Made by a program: the position numbers and the translations under genes. From Strigamia acuminata (lineage: Eukaryota; Arthropoda; Chilopoda; Geophilomorpha; Linotaeniidae), in assembly GCA_949358305.1 (NCBI GenBank), contig OX442314.1:66041369-66101368 (forward strand): a stretch of DNA of 60,000 nt, read 5' to 3'. Positions 10,399 through 20,954 of this stretch are shown piece after piece (position 1 is the stretch's first letter; each line of letters starts with the position of its first letter). Under the pieces are notes generated by a model. The model saw only the letters and a list, made by a program, of their open reading frames with translations, was not told the DNA's origin and ran no database searches.

Positions 10399-12782
10399 TT
10401 TCCAGAAAACATTGGGCCAATTACTAAATGTATATTTCCCGTGGCCTTTGTGACTGCATTTGATCTTCTGTGCGAATTGGTGAGTTTCTTGCGACTCCAT
10501 TTCAATATCTTCCTCCATTTACTTAAACCCTTTTCTTCATCTTTTTTGAAATTTTTCGGAAATTCTCCTTTCTTTTCCGTAGACTCCAGTGTGTCAGGAC
10601 TCTGAGAAATCGCCATCTTGCCCGACCTTATCCCTTTAAACGTCCGCTTTCCATCCATTTCCAATTCGATGGGGACGTCAGGACGCCTTACCTCCAGCTC
10701 GCTAGAGCGGCTCGCGGCAAAACGAGAAGCGATGACGCCTTTTGCTCGTACTCCACCCTTTTCGCTTTTCTCGTCGGGCATTGATGTGGAATTCGCCTGT
10801 CCAAACCCGCCTTTGTCCTTTTTTGAAGTGTTGAAAGTCATCTTCTTTCCAGAATCGATCGCCATACACGATACATCTCCCAGTGAGATATCGTCTTTGT
10901 AGATGGAAGGCTCTTTTGAGTTAATTTGTCCGTTTAAAATCCATCCAAAAACTGTTTTCATCATTCCTAAATCTGGACTAATTCTCTTCGTTCCCGCTTG
11001 AATTATTTTCCACCATGCTCCGCTTCCGATCAAGACATCTACCTCATCCGACACGGAGGGATGTGGTTCTGCCATCTCAAGATTAAACGACTTGATTTGT
11101 TGCAGCGTCTGGTGATCTACCACTCCCTTTATATTGGGAAGTGTGTCGGTATCAAGAGCAAATACAGACACTTTCTGCTTGTCGTGACGAGACTGCAACT
11201 CGAATCTAAACACGTCATGAGTTGTAGGAACTGGTTCCTTGTTCAGCAGACACTGGGTCATGGTGTGATACGTCTCAATCTTGTTTAGGTGTAATTTCTT
11301 TGCTAACCGCTTCGTAATATATGAACGATGACTACCCGGATCGAGTAATCCACGAACTGGGATTGTTTTGCCACTCTTTCGGACGAACAAGGCTGTGAAA
11401 ACCATTAGCTGGACGTCACTTGAGACCGACAACGAGACGTTGGCGGAGACGTTCTCTTCTTTGGTATCAGTTGGCTTTTCCGCATGACCTCTGTTACAAA
11501 TTGAAGAATGGTGTCGACCACCGCATGATCGGCAACAAAATTTTACAGGGCAGTTACCCACTGTATGGCTTGGTCTCAGGCAATTAAAGCATAGACGTTT
11601 TCGCTTAACGATGTCGTATTTCTCCGAAACTTCCAGATTTGCGTCGCAATTATTGTTGAAATGATCTCCTTCACAGAAGGCACAGATCAATTTCCGGACT
11701 GGACCTGATTTTGGTTTGAATAATTCTTTCGTATTGGACCCGAATGACGTATTTTGCGCAACCGCGCAAGATGACATGGTCCCTCGTAATTCTTCTTTTT
11801 GCTCTCTAGTTGCTGGTTTCTCACTCTTCTTGGTGACTTTCTGACTGGTAAATACGCTATCGTCTGATAATTCTGCTACTCTGACTTCGCTTGCTACAAA
11901 TTCGAGAAATAAATTAACGTTTTCCACGTTTCCTTTGTAAATCCTATGAAATCGTCTTCCCAATTCCGGTGGAAACTTCCGCAATAATTCCGGGATTAGA
12001 AATAATCCAGTAGTCGTAACTGGGAACTTCAACTGTTCTAATGTTCGGAAAGCACCGGTGAGGGACGTCAATAGAGATTTTACCGGCTGGATTGGGTACA
12101 AATCTTTAACTGCTTCGGCTTCACGAATTTTCCTCGCCAGAGCGTTCTTTTGGGCTACTTCTGACCCAAAAAGTCCTTCTAAACTGCTAAGTGCCATTAA
12201 ATACGAATCGTTAGTAAGTGGGTACGACTTAATCGCCACTTCAGCTTCCCCGATACAGCTTGATTTAAGATATTGAAGTTTTTCGACGTTCGATAACTCG
12301 GCATCGGCGTCAACTGTGGTTGAAAACATATCCATGAAGCTCTTATACTCCATCGGATTCCCGTCGAATTTCTGCATTGTCAGCTTTGGAAGCTTTGTAG
12401 TCTTCCTTGAGATTATCGATGAGTTGTTCAGAAATCCAGAATTCATTAGCGTATTTCCGCCGGGATGTGCCCCAAACTTATCCTGCATCTGTTTTGAAAA
12501 TTTCGTCCTTTGCTTAAGAAGATTGACCTTAGTCCTAATGTCTTCGAGACGTCTCAAACTAAGCAGGTAATCTGAACGTTCTATCTTGTCTTTAAAGACA
12601 GCGAGCTCATCAATAAGGTCACTCAACTGCGCATCTATTGTTGCGTGGAGAGCTTCAAGCTCACCCCCGTCGAGAACGTTTGCAGATGTCGAGAGCAGAT
12701 CCTCTGCTCCTTGGGCCTTGGCTTGCCATTGTGTTTCTTTCTCTTCCGCTGCTTCCGTGGTCAAACCAGCTGCAGTTGCCAT
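10356..12782 (-). pseudogene. gag-pol: Gag-protease polyprotein of element B, 3'-truncated (808 codons)
   Basis: The frame runs from ATG at 12782 without interruption. It has an N-terminal helical region, a DUF1759-like gag core (about 130-305, with KLPKL and FDGN), zinc knuckles at C367-C370-H374-C379, C398-C401-H406-C411 and C417-C420-H424/425-C429, then a DUF1758-like protease with D-P-G-S at 481-484 and FGWIL near 612-616. The next 175 or so residues are basic and serine/lysine-rich. They lack the LWxLE and GRYxVxLP motifs that copy A has within about 80 residues of FGW. The last 14 or so codons come from satellite DNA, so the stop at 10356 is accidental. It probably never makes a complete polyprotein. 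Confidence 0.85.
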
Positions 12783-13120
12783 TTATTCTCGAGAAAGAGA
12801 GAATGAGAATAAAAATTCTATTCAACAACTCAATCACTGCTAATTAAATCCCCACGAAATATTCTCCGAACTTCACAGACTCTTACTTATACTTGCTTAG
12901 CGTTAATTCAAATGCGGTGTGCAAATGAAAAACGACCTCGAAATAAATGCTAAACTCAACTCCGAAATACCACAGACAAATTGACTTAACACACTATACG
13001 TAATACAATGGGACGGAATTATTGACCGCACAAATGAACTTATCCGCATAAATATCTAGATAATTCCCCCAAAATGCACTTAATTCGAAATTAATATTCA
13101 ATATCTAACCGCACAACCGA

Positions 13121-13385
13121 GATAAATAGTTATCTTTTACAATAACACTGCACAAAAGAGATAAATAGTTATATTTTACAATAACCCCGCACAAAGAGAG
13201 ATAATAGCTATAGTTTATAATAGCGCCACACTAAAGAGATAATAGCTATATTTAATAATAGCGCCGCACAAAAGAGATAATAGCTATAATTTATAATAGC
13301 CCCGCACAAAAGAGATAATTAGCTATCATATACTGTACAATAGCTCAGCACAAAAGAGATAATAACTTGATATTTAAAATTATTG
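13121..13385. repeat. Seven-unit AT-rich tandem repeat in the leader of element B
   Basis: Units start at about 13121, 13160, 13200, 13238, 13276, 13314 and 13358, so the period is 38-40 bp with a last step of 44. A typical unit has AGAGATAATAGCTATA, then TTTATAATAGC and CCCCGCACAAA. The two AT-rich halves form an imperfect dyad. The order AGAGA, ATAA, TTAT, C-run, AAAA parallels the 69-bp units in the A/C leader. Confidence 0.85.
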
Positions 13386-13773
13386 ACACGAAAAACCCCT
13401 TTTAAACTCCCCAAATACAGCTCGAAATTGGCAGAAACTCCCTTGGAAAATTAGACAAAGAATTAATTTCAGTAAATATAATTCTTAAATTCTAACAGCA
13501 ATTGAGTTAAAATTAATCTTGTTCTTTTTTCAGCTGCAGATAAACTTGAAGATTGACATTGCGTTGTGTTTCTCAAATTGTTGACCAGGAAATTGCTTGC
13601 TTGTCTCCTTATGTTGACCGCCACAGTAGAAGGACTCCGAACTCGTTACACTTGACATAAAATCCACTGACGAATCAACTCCCTGACGACTGCGAAGGAT
13701 GACACAGCACAAACACACTTCTGTCGCAATTGGCGACAATAATCCAGTGGAAATAAATCAAAAAACGTGTTGT

Positions 13774-13896
13774 CACACACTTCACACCACGAAAATCGGC
13801 ACCACACACTGCTTACTGCGAACTAGATGCCACACATTGCCTCACTGTGAAGTCGGGAACACACACGCAAATCACCGTGAAATCGACGTCACACAC
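13774..13896. repeat. Diverged 29-bp repeats near the PBS of element B
   Basis: CACACAC or a close form recurs at 13774, 13803, 13831, 13860 and 13890, each followed by a loosely related segment (often CACNGTGAA or similar). Spacing is 28-30 bp. Copies are quite diverged. Function unknown. Confidence 0.6.
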
Positions 13897-13973
13897 CTGG
13901 CTAAAAATGCAATGACGTGCACTGAAATCCACTGGAAGAACTGGACGAAAATCCTGGTTGTTAACAACAAAAT

Positions 13974-13991
13974 CCTTGGGTCACGGTACCA
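13974..13991 (-). promoter_or_regulatory. Primer-binding site of element B
   Basis: On the minus strand it reads TGGTACCGTGACCCAAGG, starting with TGG four bases inside the LTR end. It resembles the PBS of A/C (TGGTAGCCGTGACC), which suggests related or the same tRNA primers. The tRNA was not identified. Confidence 0.7.
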
Positions 13992-13995
13992 AAAA

Positions 13996-14952
13996 TGTTG
14001 CAACTCGCCACTGCCGTGATGCGACGAGTTGTAACGCGGTGGGGAATTATCGGCAAATTTCCCATAGGCCTATACTGAGAGGAGAAATGAGTTGACTTGA
14101 GTTTCTGCACTGGATCTTGTGGGGAGCTGCTCCAGGGAGTTTGGGGTTAACTCTCCCTACTCACTCATGCTTTGTGTTGAAGGAAATAAAGCTTGTTGTT
14201 GAAAATTCCACATAATGTTTTTATTCTTTTTTAAAACATTAAAATGGAGGCAAAATCCAACATAACTACATCTAATTCTTCATAACAAGAGTGTAACAAC
14301 TTCATAACAACAACAATTCTATAGCAACAACAAATTCATGAGGCACCTAGTGACTAAATTCATAAATAACATAAGTTAAAGCTTGCATTGTGCCTCATAA
14401 TAGAGATAAAATCAACTAAAATTAACAGAAATCATTGGAAAGAATTATAACAAATAGAATAGGAATAAACTTAACTAAATATGCAAATAACGCATCTAAA
14501 GCAAGTCAAATACACTGTAAAAATGCATTAATTGCAATCCATTACAAAATTAACAATTCCTTCTTTTCCAATGCACCTTTAAAGCAACTCAGATGCTTCA
14601 AACCCGTCATTCCGCCTTCACAACTGAACTGGGAACAGGACAAGACTTAGAAATAGGTAAACATAGCATGAAAACATTGGAAAACAAGACTAAAAATTCC
14701 TAAACCTTGACCTTGTCATTCTAAGAGATAAAATACCTAACAAACATTGTCTTTACTGAAAATTGGCACACAAAAAAGACATGTAAAATTCCTATTACAA
14801 CAGAAAAAGATTAGATATTTGCTAAATAAATAATACAATTATAAGACCGAAATTAGTAACTCTTCTTTACATTTTCGAACACATAAAATCAAACTACTAT
14901 CAAATTGACGAGCAGTTGTGGTCTCTCTTTCCTCCTTTCTGTTGCTCGAAAC
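13996..14952 (-). repeat. Probable 5' LTR of element B
   Basis: The left edge is TGTTGCAAC at 13996, four bases after the PBS. The right edge is placed where copy C sequence resumes (GAAACA then AGACCC, 14950-14958), giving about 957 bp with TGTT and AACA ends. The interior is AT-rich and has no gene. No second LTR is present for comparison, so part could instead be unrelated flanking DNA. Confidence 0.45.
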
Positions 14953-16820
14953 AAGACCCAACCAAAAATTGTATTTATTAATCCAAGATCTGCGTTTACT
15001 TTTTTCTTGCCGTCCTTAACGACCTTCCACCACACGTCGACTCCTAAAAGCACATCGATTTGAGAAGTCTTAGCTGGTAGGTCTTCAGCAAGTTCAAGGT
15101 TTAACTTCTTCACCTTGTCTATTATTGATGAGTTAAGAATGCCCTGCACTCGTGGCAAATTTTCCACAGAAAGCATTGAAAGTTTCAAATCTTGAGTGTC
15201 ATTTTTACTCTGCAGTGTGACATTAAACACATCATAGTCCGTGGCTGCTGGAGACGAGTCGTTGAATCTCTGTGTGGTGGCAGAGACACTGCCGCATTTT
15301 TTCAGTTTCAGTCTTTCAACAAATTCTTTTGTGATGAACGATCGATGGCTTCCCGGATCAATCATCCCTCGAATGCTGTGGGTTCCTCCTGATTTGGTTT
15401 TAAGATCCGCGGTGAAGATCATTAGTTGAAGAGTCGTCGAGATTGCGCATGAAACATGTGTTGTTACTTGTGGCTCCTTCGGCTTCTCCGCAGCGCTTGT
15501 TGAATTCTTCACCTCGGATTTTTTGCATATTGTGGAATGGTGTCGCCCACCACAATGTTTACAAGAAAATTTGACCTTGCAGTCTCCCACTCTATGTCCA
15601 GTTCTGAAACAGTTAAAACACAGTCTGTTTTTCTTTACTATTTCGATTTTCGCGTTGATTTCGAAATCCTTTTTACAAGAGCCGTTTAAATGTTCATCAT
15701 CACAAAAAATGCACTTGTTTGTCTTGAAAAGCGTATTCTTGCTTTCAGATTTCGGTTCACTCTTCGTTTTTGCACTAGTAGACTGCTTGGCGTCTTGAGT
15801 AGTTGCGCACGTGGTCATTGAACCTTTCACTTTCGGTTTCTCCACCTCAGATTTTTCATTCTTGTCTTTTTTCGATTTTTCCGAAACGTTTTCAGTTCGT
15901 TCGGCCATCGCAACTTCATTCACAAAGAAATTGAGCAACGTAACAATGTTCTTATTTTGAATTCCGTGAACTTGGTAAAATCTTAATGCCATTGAAGTTG
16001 GAAACTTGCTAATTATGTCGGGCAATAAGAAAGCTCCGGAAGTTTGAATTGGAATCTTAAGTTGCTCGAGAAGTCTAATAGTCGCAGAAATCTTAGTCAA
16101 ATTCGTTTTTATCGCTTTCGTTGGATATACACTCGTAACAGATTTTAATTCTCGAATTGATTTTATTAACGCAGTTTGTTGGGCATCCTCATCACCAAAA
16201 TGTCTTTCTAGTTCTTCCCTGGCCAGGTCATATGATTCCTCGATCAAGGGAAAAGTTGAGATGAGAATTGCCGCTTCTCCAGTACACATAGTTTGTAAAT
16301 ACTGGAGTTTTTCAATGTTACTCAGGTCTGGATCCTTGTGTACGGAGGTCTCGAAGTTGCTTTTAAATGTTCTGTACTTCAAAATATCTCCGTCGAATTT
16401 TACGGAATCCAATTTGGGCAGCTTCGAATTTTTTCTAAACGTTGCTGTCGCGTTCAAGGTTGTGTTCTGATTTGAGCTTGTCGACGTATTTAATCTTCCT
16501 CCCAAAGTTGGAAGTGATCGCTTTGAGATTTCGTATCTCGTGCGAAGAAGATCCACTCTTGCTTGCATAGTCTCAAGCTTGTCAATGCATTCTAGATAAT
16601 AGCCGTGGTCCGAATATTCCTGTAGATCATTCAGCGCACCGACTATTCTCGTTTCTTTTGGGTTCGCAGTTTGCACCAGCGCTTCCAGTTCTCCTGGATC
16701 TGCTGTCTTCTCCGATATAGACAACAGATGATTCATTGCAGTGACTTGCGACTCCCAACGTTGTTGTAGCACTTCGATTTGATCCTCAGTTAGAAGATCT
16801 CTCATTGTAGGTTCCGCCAT
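14889..16820 (-). pseudogene. gag-pol: Gag-protease of element C, truncated, with foreign tail (643 codons)
   Basis: Starts MAEPTMRDLL at 16820. It has a coiled N-terminus, DUF1759-like core (about 133-310), knuckles C370-C373-H377-C382, C401-C404-H409-C414 and C420-C423-H427/428-C432, a DUF1758-like protease with D488-P-G-S491, and FGWVL at 619-623. From about residue 624 the last 20 codons are read from the probable LTR of B, and the frame ends by chance. The RT region is absent. The protein could still be a gag if expressed, but the element cannot supply pol. Confidence 0.88.
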
Positions 16821-17782
16821 TTTCTCTGTCCTCTCTCACAAAAAATTCGGCTGTGAAATTTGGAAAGAACAGATAAAAACGGGCATGACAATTCAACTTT
16901 GTTTTAATTTTTAAGAGAATAAACCTTTTTATTTTATCCCCCAAAAATATCTCAACATTCACGGTTTTTGTTTTAACTTTAAAGAGAATAAACTTTTTAA
17001 TTTTATCCCCCAAAAAGCACTCAATTTTCACGGTCCTTGGTGACACGTGAGAATTTTAGAATATCAAATGTTTGGCCAATCGAGGATGACCAAAAATTTG
17101 AGCGGTTTTGTGTACGTAAATAAAACGTGACACAATTACCCTGCACAGTTTGAAAATAATTGACGGTTTGTTTTGCAACAAAGCACGCCAATAAACTCTT
17201 TCGAAAACAATTGACGGTTCGTTTTGCAACAAAACACGCCAATAACTCCTAACATTAAATTTAGATTCTACTGACAGCTCAATCAACTTGAAACTAGTCA
17301 GTTCTACTCGAAATAAATCTAATCTCCCCCGCTTATGGCGGTTATAGTGGAGAACTAAGCATGCAATGAAAAAACACTTCAAAAGTTGTAAAATAGACAC
17401 TTTATCGAAATTTTCCCGAAAACCAACAAATGCAACTACCAAAATCCCATAAAGACACTTGATACTGTTCCCCTTAATAACCAAAATCTCCAAAATTTCA
17501 ATTTCAAAAGGCAAAACACTAAAAAATGCAATTATTCCAGGGGCGAATCCGCTTTCCAACACGACGCGTTGTGTTATCCAGTGTTGTGACCCTGAACTCC
17601 AACTGCATGCACACTTTTGTTCGTTTTCGCCGCCAAAGCAGTCCCCGTCGTAACTTCTGTCACGTTGAACGTTGACTCTTGACATGGGTGACGAAACACG
17701 AACGAATTGTTTCTCCGTCGCACCAAACACTTTTTCAAACGTATTGATGATGCACTGGAAAAACTCACGAATTGCAGACGGA
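16821..17782 (-). other. 5' leader (UTR) of element C
   Basis: Same as the leader of A apart from one substitution at 17592. It holds the 69-bp duplication (16898-17035) and the 52-bp direct repeat (17157-17245). No gene is supported. Confidence 0.7.
16898..17035. repeat. 69-bp tandem duplication in the leader of element C
   Basis: Counterpart of 2206-2343 in A, unchanged. Two units carry the TTTTATCCCCCAAAAA block. Confidence 0.8.
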
Positions 17783-17801
17783 ATCCTGGTCACGGCTACC
17801 A
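17783..17801 (-). promoter_or_regulatory. Primer-binding site of element C
   Basis: Minus strand TGGTAGCCGTGACCAGGAT, identical to A. The spacer to the LTR differs from A by one base (17806). Confidence 0.65.
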
Positions 17802-17816
17802 AAAGCTTCGCATCTG

Positions 17817-19378
17817 TGTTGCAGGTCAACAAGACAGAAGGAAAGGAATGGCGATGCGTATCCAAATTCAAGACACTTGAGCTCGCCCAAGGTCGTATGG
17901 CGTGGCTAGTACGAAAATCGCACTGGAGAGCAATAAATCCGCAACAAATGGCATTGTTGAACCGCTGGAACAATGTGGAGAACACCTGCACCAAGTATCC
18001 AATAGGTGGCGGAAACATAAGTTGGCCTGAGAAATTTTAAACTACTCACTACACATTGAATGTGTTTGAAAATAAGCCTAAAACAAGAGCTAATAAAACA
18101 CAACACATTTATTCAAAGGTTGGTTAATAACTGATGAAATTACAGCAATTAGATTGGTTCTTAGAGAACCGCACATGCGCAGTACCGAATATGGCACGCG
18201 CCAGGCCGATAGCGGCGAAATACAGATACACAAAAGATTCCGTTACCATGGTAACGGAGGAAACAAGATCACGGCAAAGTTGGCATTTGCTTAAAAATGC
18301 ACTAAAAATACATTGAAATACATTGAAATGACCACAAGAATGCGGTGAACAAAAAAGCTAATCACAACAATGTCCAAAAACACGTTAAACAATGAGATAT
18401 TAGCAATAAACCGATCTCGGAAAGAGAGGATTGACGATAGCCAATCACAGGCCAGGAAAATTACATAACGATCACATTTGAATTTCGATCGGTACAAAAG
18501 CACAAAATTATCGAAGAATACATACTGAATAATAACGCAATGTAATAGTAAATGCAAATTATGTGATATAAAATACAAAAATAACGGTTACATTGTGTAA
18601 TCGTCGCTTGGGACAAACATGGCGACCGGCGAACATAACAAAGGTGTTGGATCAAACATGGCGTCCGGCGAACATAACATCGGCGGCAAAATCACACGTA
18701 AAATGAATGTAAAAACACTAAATGTATATAATCAATAAAGTATCGATTAAATAACAAGAATAATTATCAATTCTCTTCACAAAACATCGGAATAAAATAC
18801 ACAGATTGAATAAATACGAATTTATCGGCCAAACGAACATTCCCGGCTGCGCTTTTATGGCAGATGGAAACGAACGTTCAAACCAAACAAACGGAACTTC
18901 CAAAGCAGTTTTGATGCATCTAGATAGAAAGAGCATGCTTGAATTAGTCTAAACGAATGCTTAATAAAATTCCAAGGGATTTGAAAAGTACTAAACAAAA
19001 GGTTAGAAGACGGAACCGTAACTTTACGGGAAACAGAAAAATGACGTCACTAGCATCGCAAATGTATACTAGGGAACGAAATATGCACCAAAACAGTTCG
19101 GAATCAACACAAACTCTCTTAAAACAAGTGAATAAGTCAATAAATGCACGGAATAAGATATTTGAAATAAATACAAAGCATAAACACTACTAAATATTGA
19201 AAAGTATGAATAAAAATCAAGTCAAAACACTTTAATAAGCAATAAAAATCTGAAAAGTGAAAAAATACCAATTAGGCAAAGGAAATAAAAACACTTAAAG
19301 ATTTTAATCAACTCAAAGTAAATGGTAATAAATAATGACAATAAAATAGCACAACAATATCTACGCTGTCTTGCAACA
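17817..19378 (-). repeat. 5' LTR of element C
   Basis: About 1,562 bp, TGTTGCA to TGCAACA, two substitutions from the LTR of A. It contains the same 20-bp X-box palindrome (18239-18258), paired ATGGCG blocks (18614-18679) and CRE (19042-19049). The right flank is ACGCCTTGTACAG, unlike the satellite flank of A, so A and C are in different sites or one side was rearranged. Confidence 0.65.
18239..18258. promoter_or_regulatory. Perfect 20-bp X-box-type palindrome, element C LTR
   Basis: Same site as 3547-3566 in A, unchanged. Confidence 0.55.
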
Positions 19379-20860
19379 ACGCCTTGTACAGTTTACTTTA
19401 GTGTGTATGATTTTTAGACTAGCATATTTTCGAGTTGTTTCCGACCTGACAATTTCGTGAGCGCCGTTCGATATGGAGTATTTCCGTTACGATCTTAATT
19501 TTTAAGTGTTGAGTTTTGCGAATCACATTCAAAGTTCGAAGTGTGTCTTTTTGGGGGGATTGATTTCCAATTGCATATGCATAATTAGTCGGTTTTTTTT
19601 GTGAACTGGATTTTCTTTGGAGATTGAAGTTTCTAGTCAGTCCTTTTTTTGTCACGTTGATGAATTAAAGGTAAAAAGCTTTGAGTTAAATTAGAGTTTC
19701 AATTGCGAGTTTAGAAATTAATTTCCGACGTTTGCGAAAGTTGCATTCAAGCATGAACAAGTCCACGTTAAATAGAACAGGGGCAAGAAGATAAATTCCC
19801 TTTATAGATAAAGACGTGGGTTCCCCCAATCGACAATTTTGAGATTGGTGTGAGTTTTAATTGAAAAGAAAATTTCGAGTCTCTTAAGTTTGAACGCGGT
19901 TGGAATCCGTTTGGGAGTATGCATAATTAAGAAGCTGGACAGCCTTTTAAAGAACCAGAAAAGAGAATTAGCACACCCCAGGTTAAGGGTCCAACTCGTG
20001 AATAGCATAAGAAGTTTTAATGCAAGCTAAGTTTATACGTTAGAGAGGTGATGTGTGGAATTTCGATTCTCTATTCAGTTTTTCGGGACGCCGAATAAAA
20101 GAAGGAGTTTTGGGTTTCATCATCCGTGGCAATAGAAAGTTATGGTCGACTTCAAGAGGTTTTATTAAAGTATCTAAGCGTTTTGAAGGAGGTCGAAAGC
20201 TAGTTGAATAAAATGATTCGCCACGCGCAAGAATAATTTCAGACTAATGAAGGAGCGAGAGAGTTCGCCATTAGTTGCAAATTGCAGCATCGCCTTAGCG
20301 GGAGGTCCCAATTGGTCACTTGGATCGAAATTGATATTTCCTCAGGCGGAGAAAGAGCGCAATAAGTTCCGTTGGTGCTGATTCGCAATAAATCGAACCA
20401 AAGAGAGATAAATCTTATTGTACAGAAAAAGAAAGACGAACGTAAAACCTTTACATTGATTTCCTTTCTGGCAAAGGGCCATTTTGAAATAGAAGTTGTT
20501 CGTCAGGAATTTTTCCGTGACTCTTTGTCTTTATTTTCAAAGCAACAAGCTACAAGAAGAAAATATTACATTGGTTGTTGGAGATTCCTTTAGTAGCAAG
20601 AAACTTTCTCTTTTGAGCTGTTAACAGCACGGTCAGTCTAATTTAGAAAGCTTGCAATGTAGAAGTCCAGTCGGTTAACAGTTGGTCCGTCGAGTTTCAC
20701 TAGCAGAATGCGAGGATAATTGACGCGTGAAACTTTCGCGCTGAATTCACTCCTCAAAAAATGAGAGATAGAAAAAAAGGGGAGAAACTCGGGAAAGTCT
20801 CGAGGTTGCATAATAAAGTTTTAAAGAAGAAAATTCCCCCCTATACAGAAGACAGAATTT
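19379..20860. other. Non-satellite DNA, no gene recognised
   Basis: Starts at the right flank of element C. It is interrupted by stops on both strands, with only short frames (under 80 codons) lacking any recognisable motif. A GTTAACAG-type sequence near 20620 and 20674 foreshadows the direct repeat at 20861. It may be decayed transposon sequence, but I cannot show it. Confidence 0.5.
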
Positions 20861-20954
20861 AGAGAAGGTTTTAGTTGGTTAACAGTGGTCCATCAAACCC
20901 AAGTACTAGATTAGAGAAAAGGTTTTAGTTGGTTAACAGCGGTCCATCAAACCT
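20861..20954. repeat. Direct repeat of about 40 bp, spaced about 52-54 bp
   Basis: Two copies, 20861-20900 and 20913-20954, share AGGTTTTAGTTGGTTAACAG, then TGGTCC or CGGTCC, and CATCAAACC. A partial match lies near 20670 (CGGTTAACAGTTGGTCCGTC). Origin unknown. Confidence 0.75.

Larger units (their letters stand above)
12783..13973 (-). other. 5' leader (UTR) of element B
   Basis: About 1.2 kb, AT-rich, between gag and the PBS. It contains a seven-unit AT-rich tandem array (13121-13385) and a five-unit CACACAC-spaced array (13774-13896). Near 13066-13085 it has ATTCCCCCAAAATGCACTTA, close to the C-run block in the A/C leader. No convincing frame. Confidence 0.65.
10399..14952 (-). mobile_element. 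BEL/Pao retrotransposon B, truncated by satellite
   Basis: A second BEL lineage on the minus strand, with 5' LTR (about 14952-13996), PBS (13991-13974), leader (13973-12783) and gag-pro (from 12782). It stops abruptly at 10398/10399 in satellite, so pol and the 3' LTR are missing. Its protein is clearly related to A/C in domain order but differs at most residues. The right end falls exactly where copy C loses similarity to A, which suggests that B inserted into C. The left flank is lost, so no target duplication can be checked. Confidence 0.75.
14953..19378 (-). mobile_element. BEL/Pao retrotransposon copy C, near twin of A, truncated at 3' side
   Basis: Colinear with A at a constant offset of 14692 from 14953 to 19380, with no indel found. 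Outside one divergent block in gag (about 15589-16249) I counted only four differences: 2900/17592, 3114/17806, 3315/18007 and 4622/19314. The protease/pol side is lost at 14953, where the probable LTR of B starts. Confidence 0.9.
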
